From assembly GCF_001294335.1 (NCBI RefSeq), contig NZ_LGKG01000136.1, positions 50,785 to 114,784 of the forward strand: a DNA stretch of 64,000 nt. Reading direction: 5' to 3'. The first letter of the stretch is position 1; each line of letters begins with the position of its first letter. Of the stretch, positions 1 through 8,460 are shown piece after piece. Source of the stretch: Streptomyces chattanoogensis (lineage in GTDB: Bacteria > Actinomycetota > Actinomycetes > Streptomycetales > Streptomycetaceae). Under the pieces are notes generated by a model, which ran no database searches, was not told where the DNA came from, and saw only the letters and a list, made by a program, of their open reading frames with translations. A program made the translations under genes and the position numbers.

Positions 1-1
1 G

Positions 2-178
2 TGGGGACGCGATGCGCGCAATCTGCGGCCGCTGCTCGGCAGCGTGCCGGCCGTCGAATCGGCGCACCCCTCCCCCATGTCCGCCGACCGCGGCTTCTTC
101 GGCTCGCGGCCCTTCAGCCGGGTGAACGATCTGCTGGCGCGGCAGGGGGCGCAGCCCGTGGACTGGCGCCTGCCGTGA
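2..178 (+). CDS. ung: Uracil-DNA glycosylase, C-terminal end (5' end outside window)
   Basis: The frame opening at base 2 encodes 58 residues and stops with TGA at 176-178. It carries the family-1 uracil-DNA glycosylase tail: HPSP with the conserved catalytic His, then [10 protein letters not shown] and a terminal VDWRLP. The enzyme removes uracil from DNA at the start of base-excision repair. Only the last quarter of the protein is in the window, so nothing can be said about its start or operon. The identity rests on the HPSP...[10 protein letters not shown] block, which is very characteristic. Confidence 0.9.
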   Translation, partial: WGRDARNLRPLLGSVPAVESAHPSPMSADRGFFGSRPFSRVNDLLARQGAQPVDWRLP

Positions 179-216
179 TGCCGGGCGCCGGACCTGCCGG
201 GCGCTAGTGTGCCCGC

Positions 217-1095
217 ATGACCCACGCGAACATCCCTGCGGGCTGGTATGCCGACCCGCAGGGAATCCCCCGGCAATTGCGCTGGTGGGACGGCTCACGG
301 TGGACCGAACACACCCATCCCGGAGAGCAGACGCTGCAGTCCGCGCAGGCACCGGCCCAGGACCGGCCGCAGGCGGCGCCGCAGCACCCCGCGCCTGATC
401 ACGCCCGGCTGGACGGGCCCGCGCAGTCGCCCTCGCTCCGGAAGCAGGCTTCCGGGCAGCCGGCACCCCAGCAGCCGCCCGCCGGGCCAGGCGGCGGCAC
501 CCTGTTCACCGAGCCGGTGCTCGTCGTGAACCAGAAAGCCCGGCTGATCGAGGTCACCAACGAGTACGGCGTCTTCGACCAGCACGGCAACTCCCTCGGC
601 ACGGTCGTCCAGGTCGGCCAGAGCGCCGCCAAGAAGGTGCTGCGGGTCGTCTCCAGCCTGGATCAGTACATGACCCACAAGCTGGAGATCCGCGATGCCG
701 ACGGGCAGCCGCAGCTGGTGCTGACCCGGCCCGCGAAGATCCTCAGGTCCAAGGTGCTGGTGGCGCGGCCGGACGGGCAGCCGGTCGGCGAGATCGTGCA
801 GCAGAACGCCATCGGGAAGATCAACTTCTCGATGACGGCCAACGGCCGGTGCATCGGCGCCATCAAGGCGGAGAACTGGCGCGCCTGGAACTTCGCGATC
901 GCGGACCACACGGACACCGAGGTCGCCCGGATCACCAAGACCTGGGAAGGCCTCGCCAGGACGATGTTCACCACCGCGGACAACTACGTCCTTCAGGTCC
1001 ACCGCCCGCTCCCCGATCCGCTGCTGAGCCTGGTCGTCGCCGCGGCCCTGACCGTCGACACCGCCCTCAAGCAGGACGCCCGCGGCCTTGGCTGA
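217..1095 (+). CDS. DUF2510 / phospholipid scramblase-related protein
   Basis: The protein has 292 residues. Residues about 5-38 are a DUF2510 module (GWYADPQG...RWWDGSRWTEHTHPG), a short Trp-rich element common at the N-termini of actinobacterial membrane-associated proteins. A Pro/Gln-rich linker follows to about residue 95. The rest resembles the scramblase / LURP-one beta-barrel fold (LFTEPVLVVNQKARLIE through LQVHRPLPDPL). There is no signal peptide and only a weak hydrophobic stretch near the C-terminus. A -10-like TAGTGT (205-210) lies six bases before the ATG and no Shine-Dalgarno is seen, so the mRNA may be leaderless. The end overlaps the start of the downstream kinase gene by 8 bases, implying cotranscription. 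Biochemical function is not known for bacterial members. Confidence 0.75.
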   Translation: MTHANIPAGWYADPQGIPRQLRWWDGSRWTEHTHPGEQTLQSAQAPAQDRPQAAPQHPAPDHARLDGPAQSPSLRKQASGQPAPQQPPAGPGGGTLFTEPVLVVNQKARLIEVTNEYGVFDQHGNSLGTVVQVGQSAAKKVLRVVSSLDQYMTHKLEIRDADGQPQLVLTRPAKILRSKVLVARPDGQPVGEIVQQNAIGKINFSMTANGRCIGAIKAENWRAWNFAIADHTDTEVARITKTWEGLARTMFTTADNYVLQVHRPLPDPLLSLVVAAALTVDTALKQDARGLG

Positions 1096-2098
1096 GCCGG
1101 CCGGCCGCGGCGCGTTCGTCCTGGGGGCCGACTCGGGCGGCTCGAGGCTGCGGATCGCCCTCGCCCGCGCGGACGGCGGCCACGCCCCCCGGCCGCTCGC
1201 CACGTGCAGCTCGCAGGAGCCGGTCCGCACCGGCCCCGCCGGGATCGACGCGGCGCATCTACTGTCCCAACTGCTGCCCGCCGCCGAGGAGTTGCTGAGC
1301 CGGGCGGGTGCGAACGGGCTCGTCGCCGTCTGCATCGGCGCCGCCGGGATGGCCACCCTCGGCGACGATCTGCGCGCCCGGCTGCCCGCCGCCCTGACCG
1401 CCGCCTTCGGGCCGGTCCGCCTGGCGCTGGCGGCCGATGCCGTCACCGCGTACGCGGGAGCGCTGGGCCAGCGGCCGGGCGCCGTGGTCGCCGCGGGCAC
1501 CGGCCTGATCGCCATGGGCACGGACCTGACGGCGGCGGGCGGCTGGCGCCGCGCCGACGGCTGGGGCCATCTGCTGGGCGACTGCGGTTCCGGCGCATGG
1601 ATCGGCCGCGCCGGGCTGGAGGCCGCGATGCGCGCGTACGACGGGCGGCCCGGCGGTTCGCACCCGCTACTGGCGTGCGCACAGGCGCAGTTCGGGCCCG
1701 CCGGCGAGCTGCCCGGTGCGCTCTATCCGCGCCCCGACCGTCCCGCCGTACTGGCCTCTTTCGCACCCGAGGTGGGCCGTTGCGCCGCCGACGGCGACCC
1801 GGTGGCCGCCGGCATCCTGGTCGACGCCGCGCGCCATATCGCCGACGCCGCGGCCGCGGTCTGCCCGTCCGGCGGCCGCCCCACGGTGGCGCTCACCGGC
1901 GGTCTGTTCCGGATGGGCGAACCACTGCTGGCCCCGGTGCGCGCGGCGCTCGCCGTACGACTGCCGCACGCGCGCCGGGAGACGGCCGCCGGAAGCCCCC
2001 TCGACGGGGCGCTGGCCATCGCCGCGGCGCTGCCGGAAGGCCGCCTGAAATTGCCCGCCGACCCGAAGTTGTTGCAGATCACACCCCCTGTGGGGTGA
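1088..2098 (+). CDS. N-acetylglucosamine kinase-type BadF/BadG ATPase
   Basis: The 336-residue protein belongs to the BadF/BadG/BcrA/BcrD ATPase clan, whose sugar-kinase members phosphorylate N-acetylglucosamine with ATP. Visible motifs are the phosphate-1 loop (VLGADSGGSRLRIAL, residues about 11-25), the phosphate-2 GTG loop (VAAGTGLIAMG), the WGHLLGDCGSGAWIGRAG block that follows it, and the adenosine-motif glycines (VALTGGLF) near the C-terminus. The chosen TTG start overlaps the stop of the upstream gene by 8 bases, as expected for translational coupling. The role is probably amino-sugar recycling or uptake. The substrate cannot be fixed from sequence, because BadF-family kinases for other sugars look alike. 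Confidence 0.8.
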   Translation: MAEPAGRGAFVLGADSGGSRLRIALARADGGHAPRPLATCSSQEPVRTGPAGIDAAHLLSQLLPAAEELLSRAGANGLVAVCIGAAGMATLGDDLRARLPAALTAAFGPVRLALAADAVTAYAGALGQRPGAVVAAGTGLIAMGTDLTAAGGWRRADGWGHLLGDCGSGAWIGRAGLEAAMRAYDGRPGGSHPLLACAQAQFGPAGELPGALYPRPDRPAVLASFAPEVGRCAADGDPVAAGILVDAARHIADAAAAVCPSGGRPTVALTGGLFRMGEPLLAPVRAALAVRLPHARRETAAGSPLDGALAIAAALPEGRLKLPADPKLLQITPPVG

Positions 2099-2205
2099 TC
2101 GGGGCGATCGCACCTCCGTGACGCGCGGGATAAATCGGGACGGATACCTCGGCAGCGAACCCTCCCTCGGCGCGGGAGTGGTCCGAGGCGTTAGCATGCG
2201 GCGCC

Positions 2206-3151
2206 ATGAGTTCCCCCACTGGGCCCGCACCTGGCTCGCCCTATTTTGACGCCGAATCCCCGAGCCCGGGGGCCGCACCCGGCCTGCCCGTACGCATGCC
2301 GCGCCGCCAGACCGGCCGCCACCGCAAGCCCGAGCCGCTCGCCGCACCCGAGGGCGCACCCGCCCTGGTGCTCGCCGTGCCCGGCCCCCCCCACCGCCGC
2401 CTCCCGCAGCCTGGCGGAAGAGGTCTCCAGCATCGCCCGCTCGGAGCTGCCCGGCCTCGACGCCCGGATCGGCTATCTCGACGGCGGCGATGACGAGTTC
2501 CCGTCGCTGGAGGCCGTCCTGGCCCAGGCCGGCGCCGAGCAGAAGGAGCGGATCGGCCACGACGGGCCGGCCGACCAGCCCGCCGCGGTGGTCGTGCCGC
2601 TGCTGGCCGGTCCGGACAGCTCCCTGCTGCGCCGGATACGCCAGGCCATCATGAACAGCGGTTCCGGCGCGGACCTGACCGATGTCCTCGGCCCGCACCC
2701 GCTGCTCGCCGAGGCGCTGCACGTCCGGCTCTCCGAGGCCGGTCTGGCGCGCGCCGACCGTGCCCGTCTGTTCACGGTCGCCACCGCGGCGGACGGCATC
2801 ATCCTGGCCACCGTGGGCGGCGACGAGGCCGTACAGGCCGCCGGGATCACCGGCATGCTGCTCTCGGCGCGGCTGGCCGTGCCGGTGCTGGCCGCCGGTC
2901 TGGACGAGGAGGGCGCCATCGCCCGCACGGCCGAGCAGCTGCGCGGCTCCGGCTCGCAGCAGCTGGCCCTGGCCCCGTACCTGATCGGCCCCGAGCTCGC
3001 CGACGGCCTTCTGGGGGCGGCCGCGGCGGAGGCGGAGTGCGCCTCGGCGGAAGCGCTCGGCGCGTACGGCGCGGTGGGCCGGCTGGTGCTGTCGAACTAC
3101 GCGGCAGCGGTGGGCATCACCCTGCAGCAGGGGGCACCGGTCGCCCGCTAG
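2206..3151 (+). pseudogene. CbiX / sirohydrochlorin-chelatase-like protein, frameshifted at a C8 run
   Basis: The reading frame opens at ATG 2206 and runs through a run of eight C (2385-2392). The matching downstream frame is displaced by one base there. With seven C, a continuous 314-residue protein results (LVLAVPGPPTAASRSLAEEV), which has the look of streptomycete CbiX-like proteins. The HGS metal-ligand motif of true chelatases is replaced by PGPP, so enzymatic activity is doubtful even in the repaired form. A TAGCAT element (2192-2197) just before the ATG suggests a leaderless start. The lesion may be a real inactivating or slippage-prone indel, or a sequencing error in the homopolymer. 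Downstream codon use stays typical, so the damage is recent if real. Confidence 0.7.
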
Positions 3152-3184
3152 AGCCCCGGGACTCCCTCAGGACGGACCGTGGAG

Positions 3185-3217
3185 GGGCCGCCCGCGCGCA
3201 GTGCGCGAGGGCGGCCC
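3185..3217. terminator. GC-rich terminator-like hairpin
   Basis: Arms of 15 bases (from GGGCCGCCC to GGGCGGCCC) pair with one mismatch around a 3-base loop, 35 bases after the stop of the CbiX-like gene. There is no U-tract, as usual for Streptomyces terminators. It probably ends the operon-like run 217-3151. Confidence 0.65.
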
Positions 3218-3426
3218 TTCGCCGTGTCCGGGGTCGGTCGGCGCTCCGACCGGCGCAGATGCCCGTCAGGCGCCCTGGGGCGACGCCGGACGCGGTGTGG
3301 GTGCCCGTGTCGCCGCGCGCCCGCGAGCGGCCCCGTCAGGGCTTCTGCCGGCCGTCCGGCGGCTACGGTGAGGATCCCGGGAATCCCTCCCCCGCCGTCC
3401 GCGGGGCCGCTCCGGGAGGCAGCGCC

Positions 3427-3804
3427 ATGTCGCACGCCGATGTCGTCCGCGCCTGTTTCGCCAGCTATCTGGCTCAGGACCGCGAGACCATGGACCGGCT
3501 GCCGGCCGAGGAGTTCGTCTTCACCAGTCCGCTGGACGACCACATCGGCAAGGCCGCGTTCTTCGAGCGCTGCTTCCCGACGGCTCACCGGCTCCGCTCC
3601 CAGGAGATCCTCGACGCCGTGCCCGCCGGGGACGACCAGGTCTTCGTCCGGTACGCGTACGAGCTCAAGACCGGCGAACGCCATCGCAACGTCGAGGTGC
3701 TGACGGTCCGGGAAGGCCGGATCACCGAGACCCAGGTGTATTTCGGCGGGCAGTTCCCCAACGGCTGGCAGTTTCCCAAGGGCCGACGGTTCCCCAACGG
3801 CTGA
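3427..3804 (+). CDS. SnoaL / NTF2-like nuclear transport factor family protein
   Basis: The 125-residue protein begins MSHADVVRACFASYLAQD and fits the SnoaL-like NTF2 fold: an N-terminal helix pair, then a curved sheet ending VLTVREGRITETQVYFG. NTF2-like proteins of this size act as small hydrolases or isomerases, or as ligand-binding modules; no catalytic assignment is possible here. ATG 3427 is taken because the fold begins at that residue. The C-terminus has a short degenerate triplication (QFPNGW, QFPKGR, RFPNG) that is not part of the fold. It converges on the lactonase gene with 7 bases between the stop codons. Confidence 0.65.
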   Translation: MSHADVVRACFASYLAQDRETMDRLPAEEFVFTSPLDDHIGKAAFFERCFPTAHRLRSQEILDAVPAGDDQVFVRYAYELKTGERHRNVEVLTVREGRITETQVYFGGQFPNGWQFPKGRRFPNG

Positions 3805-3811
3805 ACGTCCG

Positions 3812-4861
3812 TCAGACGAACACCACACAGGAGGCCGCCGGGGCGTCGACGGAGCCGGCCCGGGCGGGGATGCCCGTGCGGGGGTCGAGGGTGAACCACG
3901 TGATGTCGCCGGAGCGCTCGTTGGCGGCGTAGAGGTGACGTCCGGTGGGGTGGAGTGCCAGGTCGCGGGGCCAGTGTCCGCCGCAGGGGACGGTCGTGCG
4001 GAGGGTAGCGGTGTCCCCCGAAGGACCGAGTGCGAGTACGGAGATGCTGTCGTGACCCCGGTTGGCGGCCCAGGCGAACCGGCCGTCCGGGGAGACGACC
4101 AGTTCGGAGGGGAAGGTGCCGTCCGTGGCAACCCCCTCGGGGAGCAGTGGGGTCTCGCCCAGGGGGGTGAGGGTGCCCCGGCCGGCGTCCCACCGGCAGA
4201 GCGTGACCGTGGGGTCGAGTTCATTGATGACGTAGGCGTGGTCGCCGCGCGGATGGAAGGCGAGATGGCGCGGTCCACTGCCGGGGCGCAGCGGCACCTC
4301 TGCGTGAACGGTCAGCGTCCCGTCGCCGCCGTCGACGGCGCACACCCGTACCGAGTCCGTACCGAGGTCCACGCTGAGCAGCCAGCGGCCGCCGGGGTCG
4401 GGCAGGACGGCATGCGCATGCGGGCCTTCCTGGCGGTCGGTCTGCGGGCCGCTGCCCTGGTGGGGAAGGACGGCGGCGGGCCCGCCGAGGGTTTCGTCGG
4501 CCCGTACGGGGAGCGAACTGACGCTGCCGGAGCTGTAGTTGGCGGTGAAGAGACGGCCCGCCGCCAGGGAGAGGTGGGTGGGATCGGCGCCGCCCACCGG
4601 GACGGCGGGGCCGAGCGGTGCGGGCCCCTGCGGGGTGAGGGCGAAGGCCGCCGCCGCGCCGTCGGGCAGCTCGCTGACCGCGTAGAGGTGCCGTCCGTCG
4701 GGGCTCGGGGCGAGGTAGGAGGGGTTGGGTACGGCGTCGGTGGAGTGCAGCGGGCGGAGCGCGCCGGTCGCCGGGTCCACGGCCGCCGTGGTGATCCCGG
4801 GGCCGCCCGCCGTCGTGAAGGATCCGATGTACGCGTGCCGGCCGCCGTCCGTCGTCCCCAT
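3812..4861 (-). CDS. Lactonase-family seven-bladed beta-propeller protein
   Basis: The 349-residue protein has repeated blade motifs of the 6-phosphogluconolactonase (YbhE/Pgl-type) family, such as YIGSFTTAGGPGI at the start, NPSYLAPSPDGRHLYAV, SGPRHLAFHPRGDHAYVINE, SELVVSPDGRFAWAANRG and RDLALHPTGRHLYAANE. Members of this family hydrolyse 6-phosphogluconolactone in the pentose phosphate pathway or related cyclic carboxylates. There is no signal peptide, so it should be cytoplasmic. The ATG is preceded on its strand by GGGCGGGACCC, a modest ribosome site. It is monocistronic between a convergent SnoaL gene and the FUSC gene upstream. Confidence 0.8.
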   Translation of the reverse strand: MGTTDGGRHAYIGSFTTAGGPGITTAAVDPATGALRPLHSTDAVPNPSYLAPSPDGRHLYAVSELPDGAAAAFALTPQGPAPLGPAVPVGGADPTHLSLAAGRLFTANYSSGSVSSLPVRADETLGGPAAVLPHQGSGPQTDRQEGPHAHAVLPDPGGRWLLSVDLGTDSVRVCAVDGGDGTLTVHAEVPLRPGSGPRHLAFHPRGDHAYVINELDPTVTLCRWDAGRGTLTPLGETPLLPEGVATDGTFPSELVVSPDGRFAWAANRGHDSISVLALGPSGDTATLRTTVPCGGHWPRDLALHPTGRHLYAANERSGDITWFTLDPRTGIPARAGSVDAPAASCVVFV

Positions 4862-4992
4862 GGGTCCCGCCCTTCGTCCGCCCGTCGCCGGGTGCCTGTC
4901 CGTCAGAGGTACCGGGGGCGACGCTAACAGGCAATGGCGCGGCGCCTCTGCGGATGGCCGGCACCCGCCGCCGGGCCGCCGCGGACGCGGTC

Positions 4993-6507
4993 TCAGGAGG
5001 CCGCGAACGGGGCGCGCGGGGAGCTGCGGACGGGCTGGGCGAGGGCGGTGAGCGCGGACTCCAGGCCGTGCAGATGCGCCAGGGCGCGTTCGGCGCCCGG
5101 GTGGTGGTGCGGGGCAGCGGCGGGCGCGGCGGACGTGACGCCGGGCTCGGCACCGGGTGCGAACAGGGCACCCACCACGGTCTCGACCCGCTGGCAGGCT
5201 GCCGTCAGCCGGGCGTCGTGCGAGGCGGCCGGGTCGGCGGCGACCTCGGCCAGGCCCCTGACCTGGGCGGCGCAGTCGTCCAGGTACGTCATCACCTGGC
5301 GGGCGCGGGCCTTGCGGTGGCGCAGCGGGTTGAGCGGATGCAGCAGCGGGGCAAGCGAAAGGCGCACCCGGCCGAGCAGCAGCTCCAGCTCAGCGACGCG
5401 CGGGGCGGGGTCAGCGGTCTCCTCACCCGCGAGGCGCGCGGTGGCCTCGGCAGTGCATGCGTGCACGCAACGCAAGGCGCGTTCGATCCAGGCGTCGGTG
5501 GTGGCGTGGGTGGTGATGGGCAGGACGACGAGCACCGCCAGCACGGCTCCGAGCGCCCCGACACCGGTCTCTGCCACGCGCAAGGCCAGCAGACCGGGGT
5601 CCAGCACCCCCAAAAGGCCGTAGAGCAGCCCGGCCATCACCGTCACCGAGAGCATCATCCAGGTGTACGAGACCGCGGCCGTGTAGAAGATCCCGAAGAC
5701 ACACACCGCGACAAGGACGGCACTGGGCAGCGCCGCTCCGTGCAGCGGGGTGACAACGACCGCTCCGACAGCGATCCCGATCACGGTACCGAGCAGCCGG
5801 CGGAAGCTGCGCACGAGAGTCTCGCCTCGCGAGGCCGTGTTCACGAAGACCCACCACGTGGCGCCCACAGCCCAGTACCAGCGCTGCTCGGACAGCAGCT
5901 GTCCCGCCAGCAGAGCGAAGGCAGCGCCGGCCATCGCCTGGACCGCCTGGCGGGTGGTCGCACGGCCAAGGCCCGAGCCGCCGGGCGGGGCGGGCACCAC
6001 GGCCGGGGCGATCCGTCGCTCGTAGCACCACAGGCCGAAGCGCACGGCGGAGGAGGCGAGCAAGGACAGGAGCACGGCGGCGTACAGCTCGGGCAGCTGG
6101 CGCGGCACCGTGTGCAGGAATTGCGTCGCGAAGAAGGTCATGAACGCGAAGACACCGAGGGCGTGACCGCGCGGGCCCCATCGGCGCGCGTACACGCCGG
6201 CCCCCACAATCGCGATGAACGCCAGGTCCCGCGCCACAGGCTGGTCGTGCAACACCGCCGCGAGGGCAAGCACCGGGAAGCCGATCACGGGCAACAGCGC
6301 GGTGCTCACCACCTGCCCGCGGACCGTTGAGTCGGTGACGGTGAAGAGGGCGAGGAGCGCGGCGAGCCCACCGGTGATGGCCGCGACGAGCGAATGCCCG
6401 GCAAGGCCGCACAGTGCCACCGCCAGTCCGACGCCGAGGACGGCGCGAACGGCGCTGCGCAGCCGCAGCCGTCCGGCATCCGGAGCCACGAAGACCCTCT
6501 TCAGCAC
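4993..6507 (-). CDS. FUSC-family integral membrane protein
   Basis: A membrane protein of 504 residues in the chosen form. Two hydrophobic blocks each of several helices (N-terminal LGVGLAVALCGLAGHSLVAA onward; central AMAGAAFALLAGQLL to LAVLVVLPITTHATTDAWIE) are followed by a soluble helical C-terminal third. This is the fusaric-acid-resistance / aromatic-acid-exporter-like arrangement. GTG 6507 is preferred because a purine-rich AAGGGGCGGGA precedes it and the first helix follows soon after. In-frame ATGs at 6582, 6579 and 6567 would add 20-25 residues and lack a ribosome site. The substrate is unknown, and no periplasmic adaptor is nearby, as expected in a Gram-positive. Confidence 0.75.
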   Translation of the reverse strand: MLKRVFVAPDAGRLRLRSAVRAVLGVGLAVALCGLAGHSLVAAITGGLAALLALFTVTDSTVRGQVVSTALLPVIGFPVLALAAVLHDQPVARDLAFIAIVGAGVYARRWGPRGHALGVFAFMTFFATQFLHTVPRQLPELYAAVLLSLLASSAVRFGLWCYERRIAPAVVPAPPGGSGLGRATTRQAVQAMAGAAFALLAGQLLSEQRWYWAVGATWWVFVNTASRGETLVRSFRRLLGTVIGIAVGAVVVTPLHGAALPSAVLVAVCVFGIFYTAAVSYTWMMLSVTVMAGLLYGLLGVLDPGLLALRVAETGVGALGAVLAVLVVLPITTHATTDAWIERALRCVHACTAEATARLAGEETADPAPRVAELELLLGRVRLSLAPLLHPLNPLRHRKARARQVMTYLDDCAAQVRGLAEVAADPAASHDARLTAACQRVETVVGALFAPGAEPGVTSAAPAAAPHHHPGAERALAHLHGLESALTALAQPVRSSPRAPFAAS

Positions 6508-6887
6508 AGATTCCCGCCCCTTCTGTGTTCCCGCATGAAAAAGGCGCCGCGGAATCCGCAGCGCCATCGACGGGTACATCACAGCATCCAGGGCGCTTCT
6601 GGCTCAACAGGAGCCGGAATCACTGGGCCATTGGCACAGTCCAGCCCGCTCCTGATGGGCCGCGAGAAGGCCATCGGCTCACCGAGGTGACCAAGTCCCC
6701 GATCGGACTCCGAGCCGAGCCCTTCCCTCTGCGCGGAGCACGCGGCGGCAGGGCGTGCCGGCAAAAGACAAGGCTGGTGACACACAGCTACGCAAGGTGC
6801 GCATTTCGCGATGAGGGGCTGCTGTCCGACAACATGCGGATCCCTGCCGGGAGATGAGCAACAGAGTCCCCCTGCTATGGTGCGCCG
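6508..6887. other. Intergenic region between FUSC and VOC genes
   Basis: These 380 bases separate two divergent genes and should hold both promoters. I see no convincing gene. The only recognisable element is TATGGT at 6872-6877, placed as a -10 for a leaderless VOC transcript. Confidence 0.4.
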
Positions 6888-7322
6888 ATGTCATCGATCA
6901 AGCAGTTCCAAGTCACCTTCGACTGCGCGGAACCTGCGCGCCTCGCCGGTTTTTGGTGCGAGGTGCTGGGGTACGTCGTACCGCCGGTCCCGAAGGGATT
7001 TGCCACTTGGGAGGACTACCACCGCTCGCTGCCGCCGGAGGACCAGGTCGTCTACTTCGCCTGCAGTGATCCCTCGGGTGTGGGCCCGCGCCTGCTCTTC
7101 CAGCGCGTTCCCGAGGGGAAGATCGTCAAGAATCGGGTGCATCTCGACGTGCGGGCCGGCACCGGACTCGTCGGTGACGAGCGCCTCGCCACGCTGGAGG
7201 CCGAATGCGCACGGCTGGTCGCGCTCGGGGCGGTACACGTGCGAACGCTGCTTGCCGATGACGAGAACGAGTCGTGCATCCTGATGCAGGACATCGAGGG
7301 CAACGAGTTCTGTCTCGACTGA
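6888..7322 (+). CDS. VOC (glyoxalase/bleomycin-resistance fold) family protein
   Basis: The 144-residue protein has the paired beta-alpha-beta-beta-beta modules of the vicinal-oxygen-chelate superfamily: QFQVTFDCAEPARLAGFWCE at the start, NRVHLDVRAG in the middle, and MQDIEGNEFCLD at the end, which carries the usual terminal metal-ligand Glu. Actinobacterial members of this subtype are mostly uncharacterised dioxygenase- or lyase-like proteins. A -10-like TATGGT lies 10 bases before the ATG with no Shine-Dalgarno, so translation is probably leaderless. It stands alone. Confidence 0.8.
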   Translation: MSSIKQFQVTFDCAEPARLAGFWCEVLGYVVPPVPKGFATWEDYHRSLPPEDQVVYFACSDPSGVGPRLLFQRVPEGKIVKNRVHLDVRAGTGLVGDERLATLEAECARLVALGAVHVRTLLADDENESCILMQDIEGNEFCLD

Positions 7323-7561
7323 GCGTCCTCCGAGCCGGCGAGACCGGGGGCAGCCGGCGTGAATGCCGTCGCCCTTCAGGTGGCCCGAGGCGGTCGATCA
7401 CGCGGCCGGCGGCCTGCATCGGACCCGCACGAACTGACGCGGGCTCAGCCCGGTGAACGGGGCTGTCCAGGACGGCTTGAGCGCCGCGATCACACCAGAC
7501 ACGGCGCGATCACCTCACCCGCGACCAGCAGCCGCGGGACAGCCCTTACTGGACGGGCTGA

Positions 7562-8194
7562 CTACTTGCCGACGGGTGGCTCGCGCTTCACCGGGAGCTC
7601 GTCGATCCGCAGAAACTTCAGCGCGCGGCGCATCAGGCCGACGAGTTCCTCCGGCTCGTCCTGCCAAGCCCAGTGCTCCATCGTGATGGTGAACGCATCC
7701 AGCACCGCGGTGGTCAGCAGACGCACTTCGAGACTGTCGGCAGAAGCACCCGTACGAGCCGCCAGCGCGGGCGCGAGCCGTTCCTGCATCTCCCGCCCCA
7801 CCGCGAGCCAGCGCATCTTCAGGACGGGGACGGTCCCCAAGACGCGGACCAGTCGACGGGCCCGGGCGGCGTCCTCCAGGCGTCGCTCGGCGGTCGCCGT
7901 CCCGAAGGACGCCTCGATGGCCGCGCTGAGCGGCTCTTCGACCGGATGTTCCGCGAGGGCGTCCACGAGTTGGCCGACGCTGGAGGCGAAGAGGGGGGTG
8001 AGGGCGTCCTCCTTCGCCGGGCAGTAGCGGTAGAAGGTGCGCAGGGAGATGCCCGCGGCCGAGGCGATGTCCTCGACCGTCGTCGTGTCATACCCGCGGT
8101 CGGCGAACAGCGCCGCCGCGGCCTCGGCAATCTCCAGCCGTGTCCGAAGGCGCCGATGTTCCGTCAGGGACGGACGGCCCCGCGCTGCCGCCAT
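7562..8194 (-). CDS. TetR-family transcriptional regulator
   Basis: The 210-residue protein has an N-terminal TetR helix-turn-helix (TTVEDIASAAGISLRTFYRY, residues about 36-55) followed by an all-helical ligand-binding domain. The ATG at 8194 is chosen because AAGGAG lies six bases upstream on its strand; an in-frame ATG 42 bases earlier lacks a site. It is divergent from the SDR gene at 8461, with 266 bases between the starts, the classic layout of a TetR repressor controlling a divergent oxidoreductase. The ligand is unknown. Next to its stop, CAGCCC (7540-7545) and GGGCTG (7556-7561) could form a small terminator stem. Confidence 0.85.
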   Translation of the reverse strand: MAAARGRPSLTEHRRLRTRLEIAEAAAALFADRGYDTTTVEDIASAAGISLRTFYRYCPAKEDALTPLFASSVGQLVDALAEHPVEEPLSAAIEASFGTATAERRLEDAARARRLVRVLGTVPVLKMRWLAVGREMQERLAPALAARTGASADSLEVRLLTTAVLDAFTITMEHWAWQDEPEELVGLMRRALKFLRIDELPVKREPPVGK

Positions 8195-8460
8195 TGCGTG
8201 CTCCTTGCCGTGCTTCACCTCGGGCTTCATTCTCACAGAGAATTATTGGCACGCCATGCCAGAAAAGCGTATGTTGATCAACGACTGATCAGGAGCCGAT
8301 CGGTCAGTGGTCGATCCGTCCGCTGCGACCGTGCTGCCGCGCCGTCCCTCCATGCCCGCGCCCCCGTAGAGGCCGCGCGGCGAACGGCGACGTACGCACA
8401 ACTGCCGGCTCGCGGTGATCAGTGACCGGTGGACGTACAGCGCCAGCGAAGGAGTGGACC

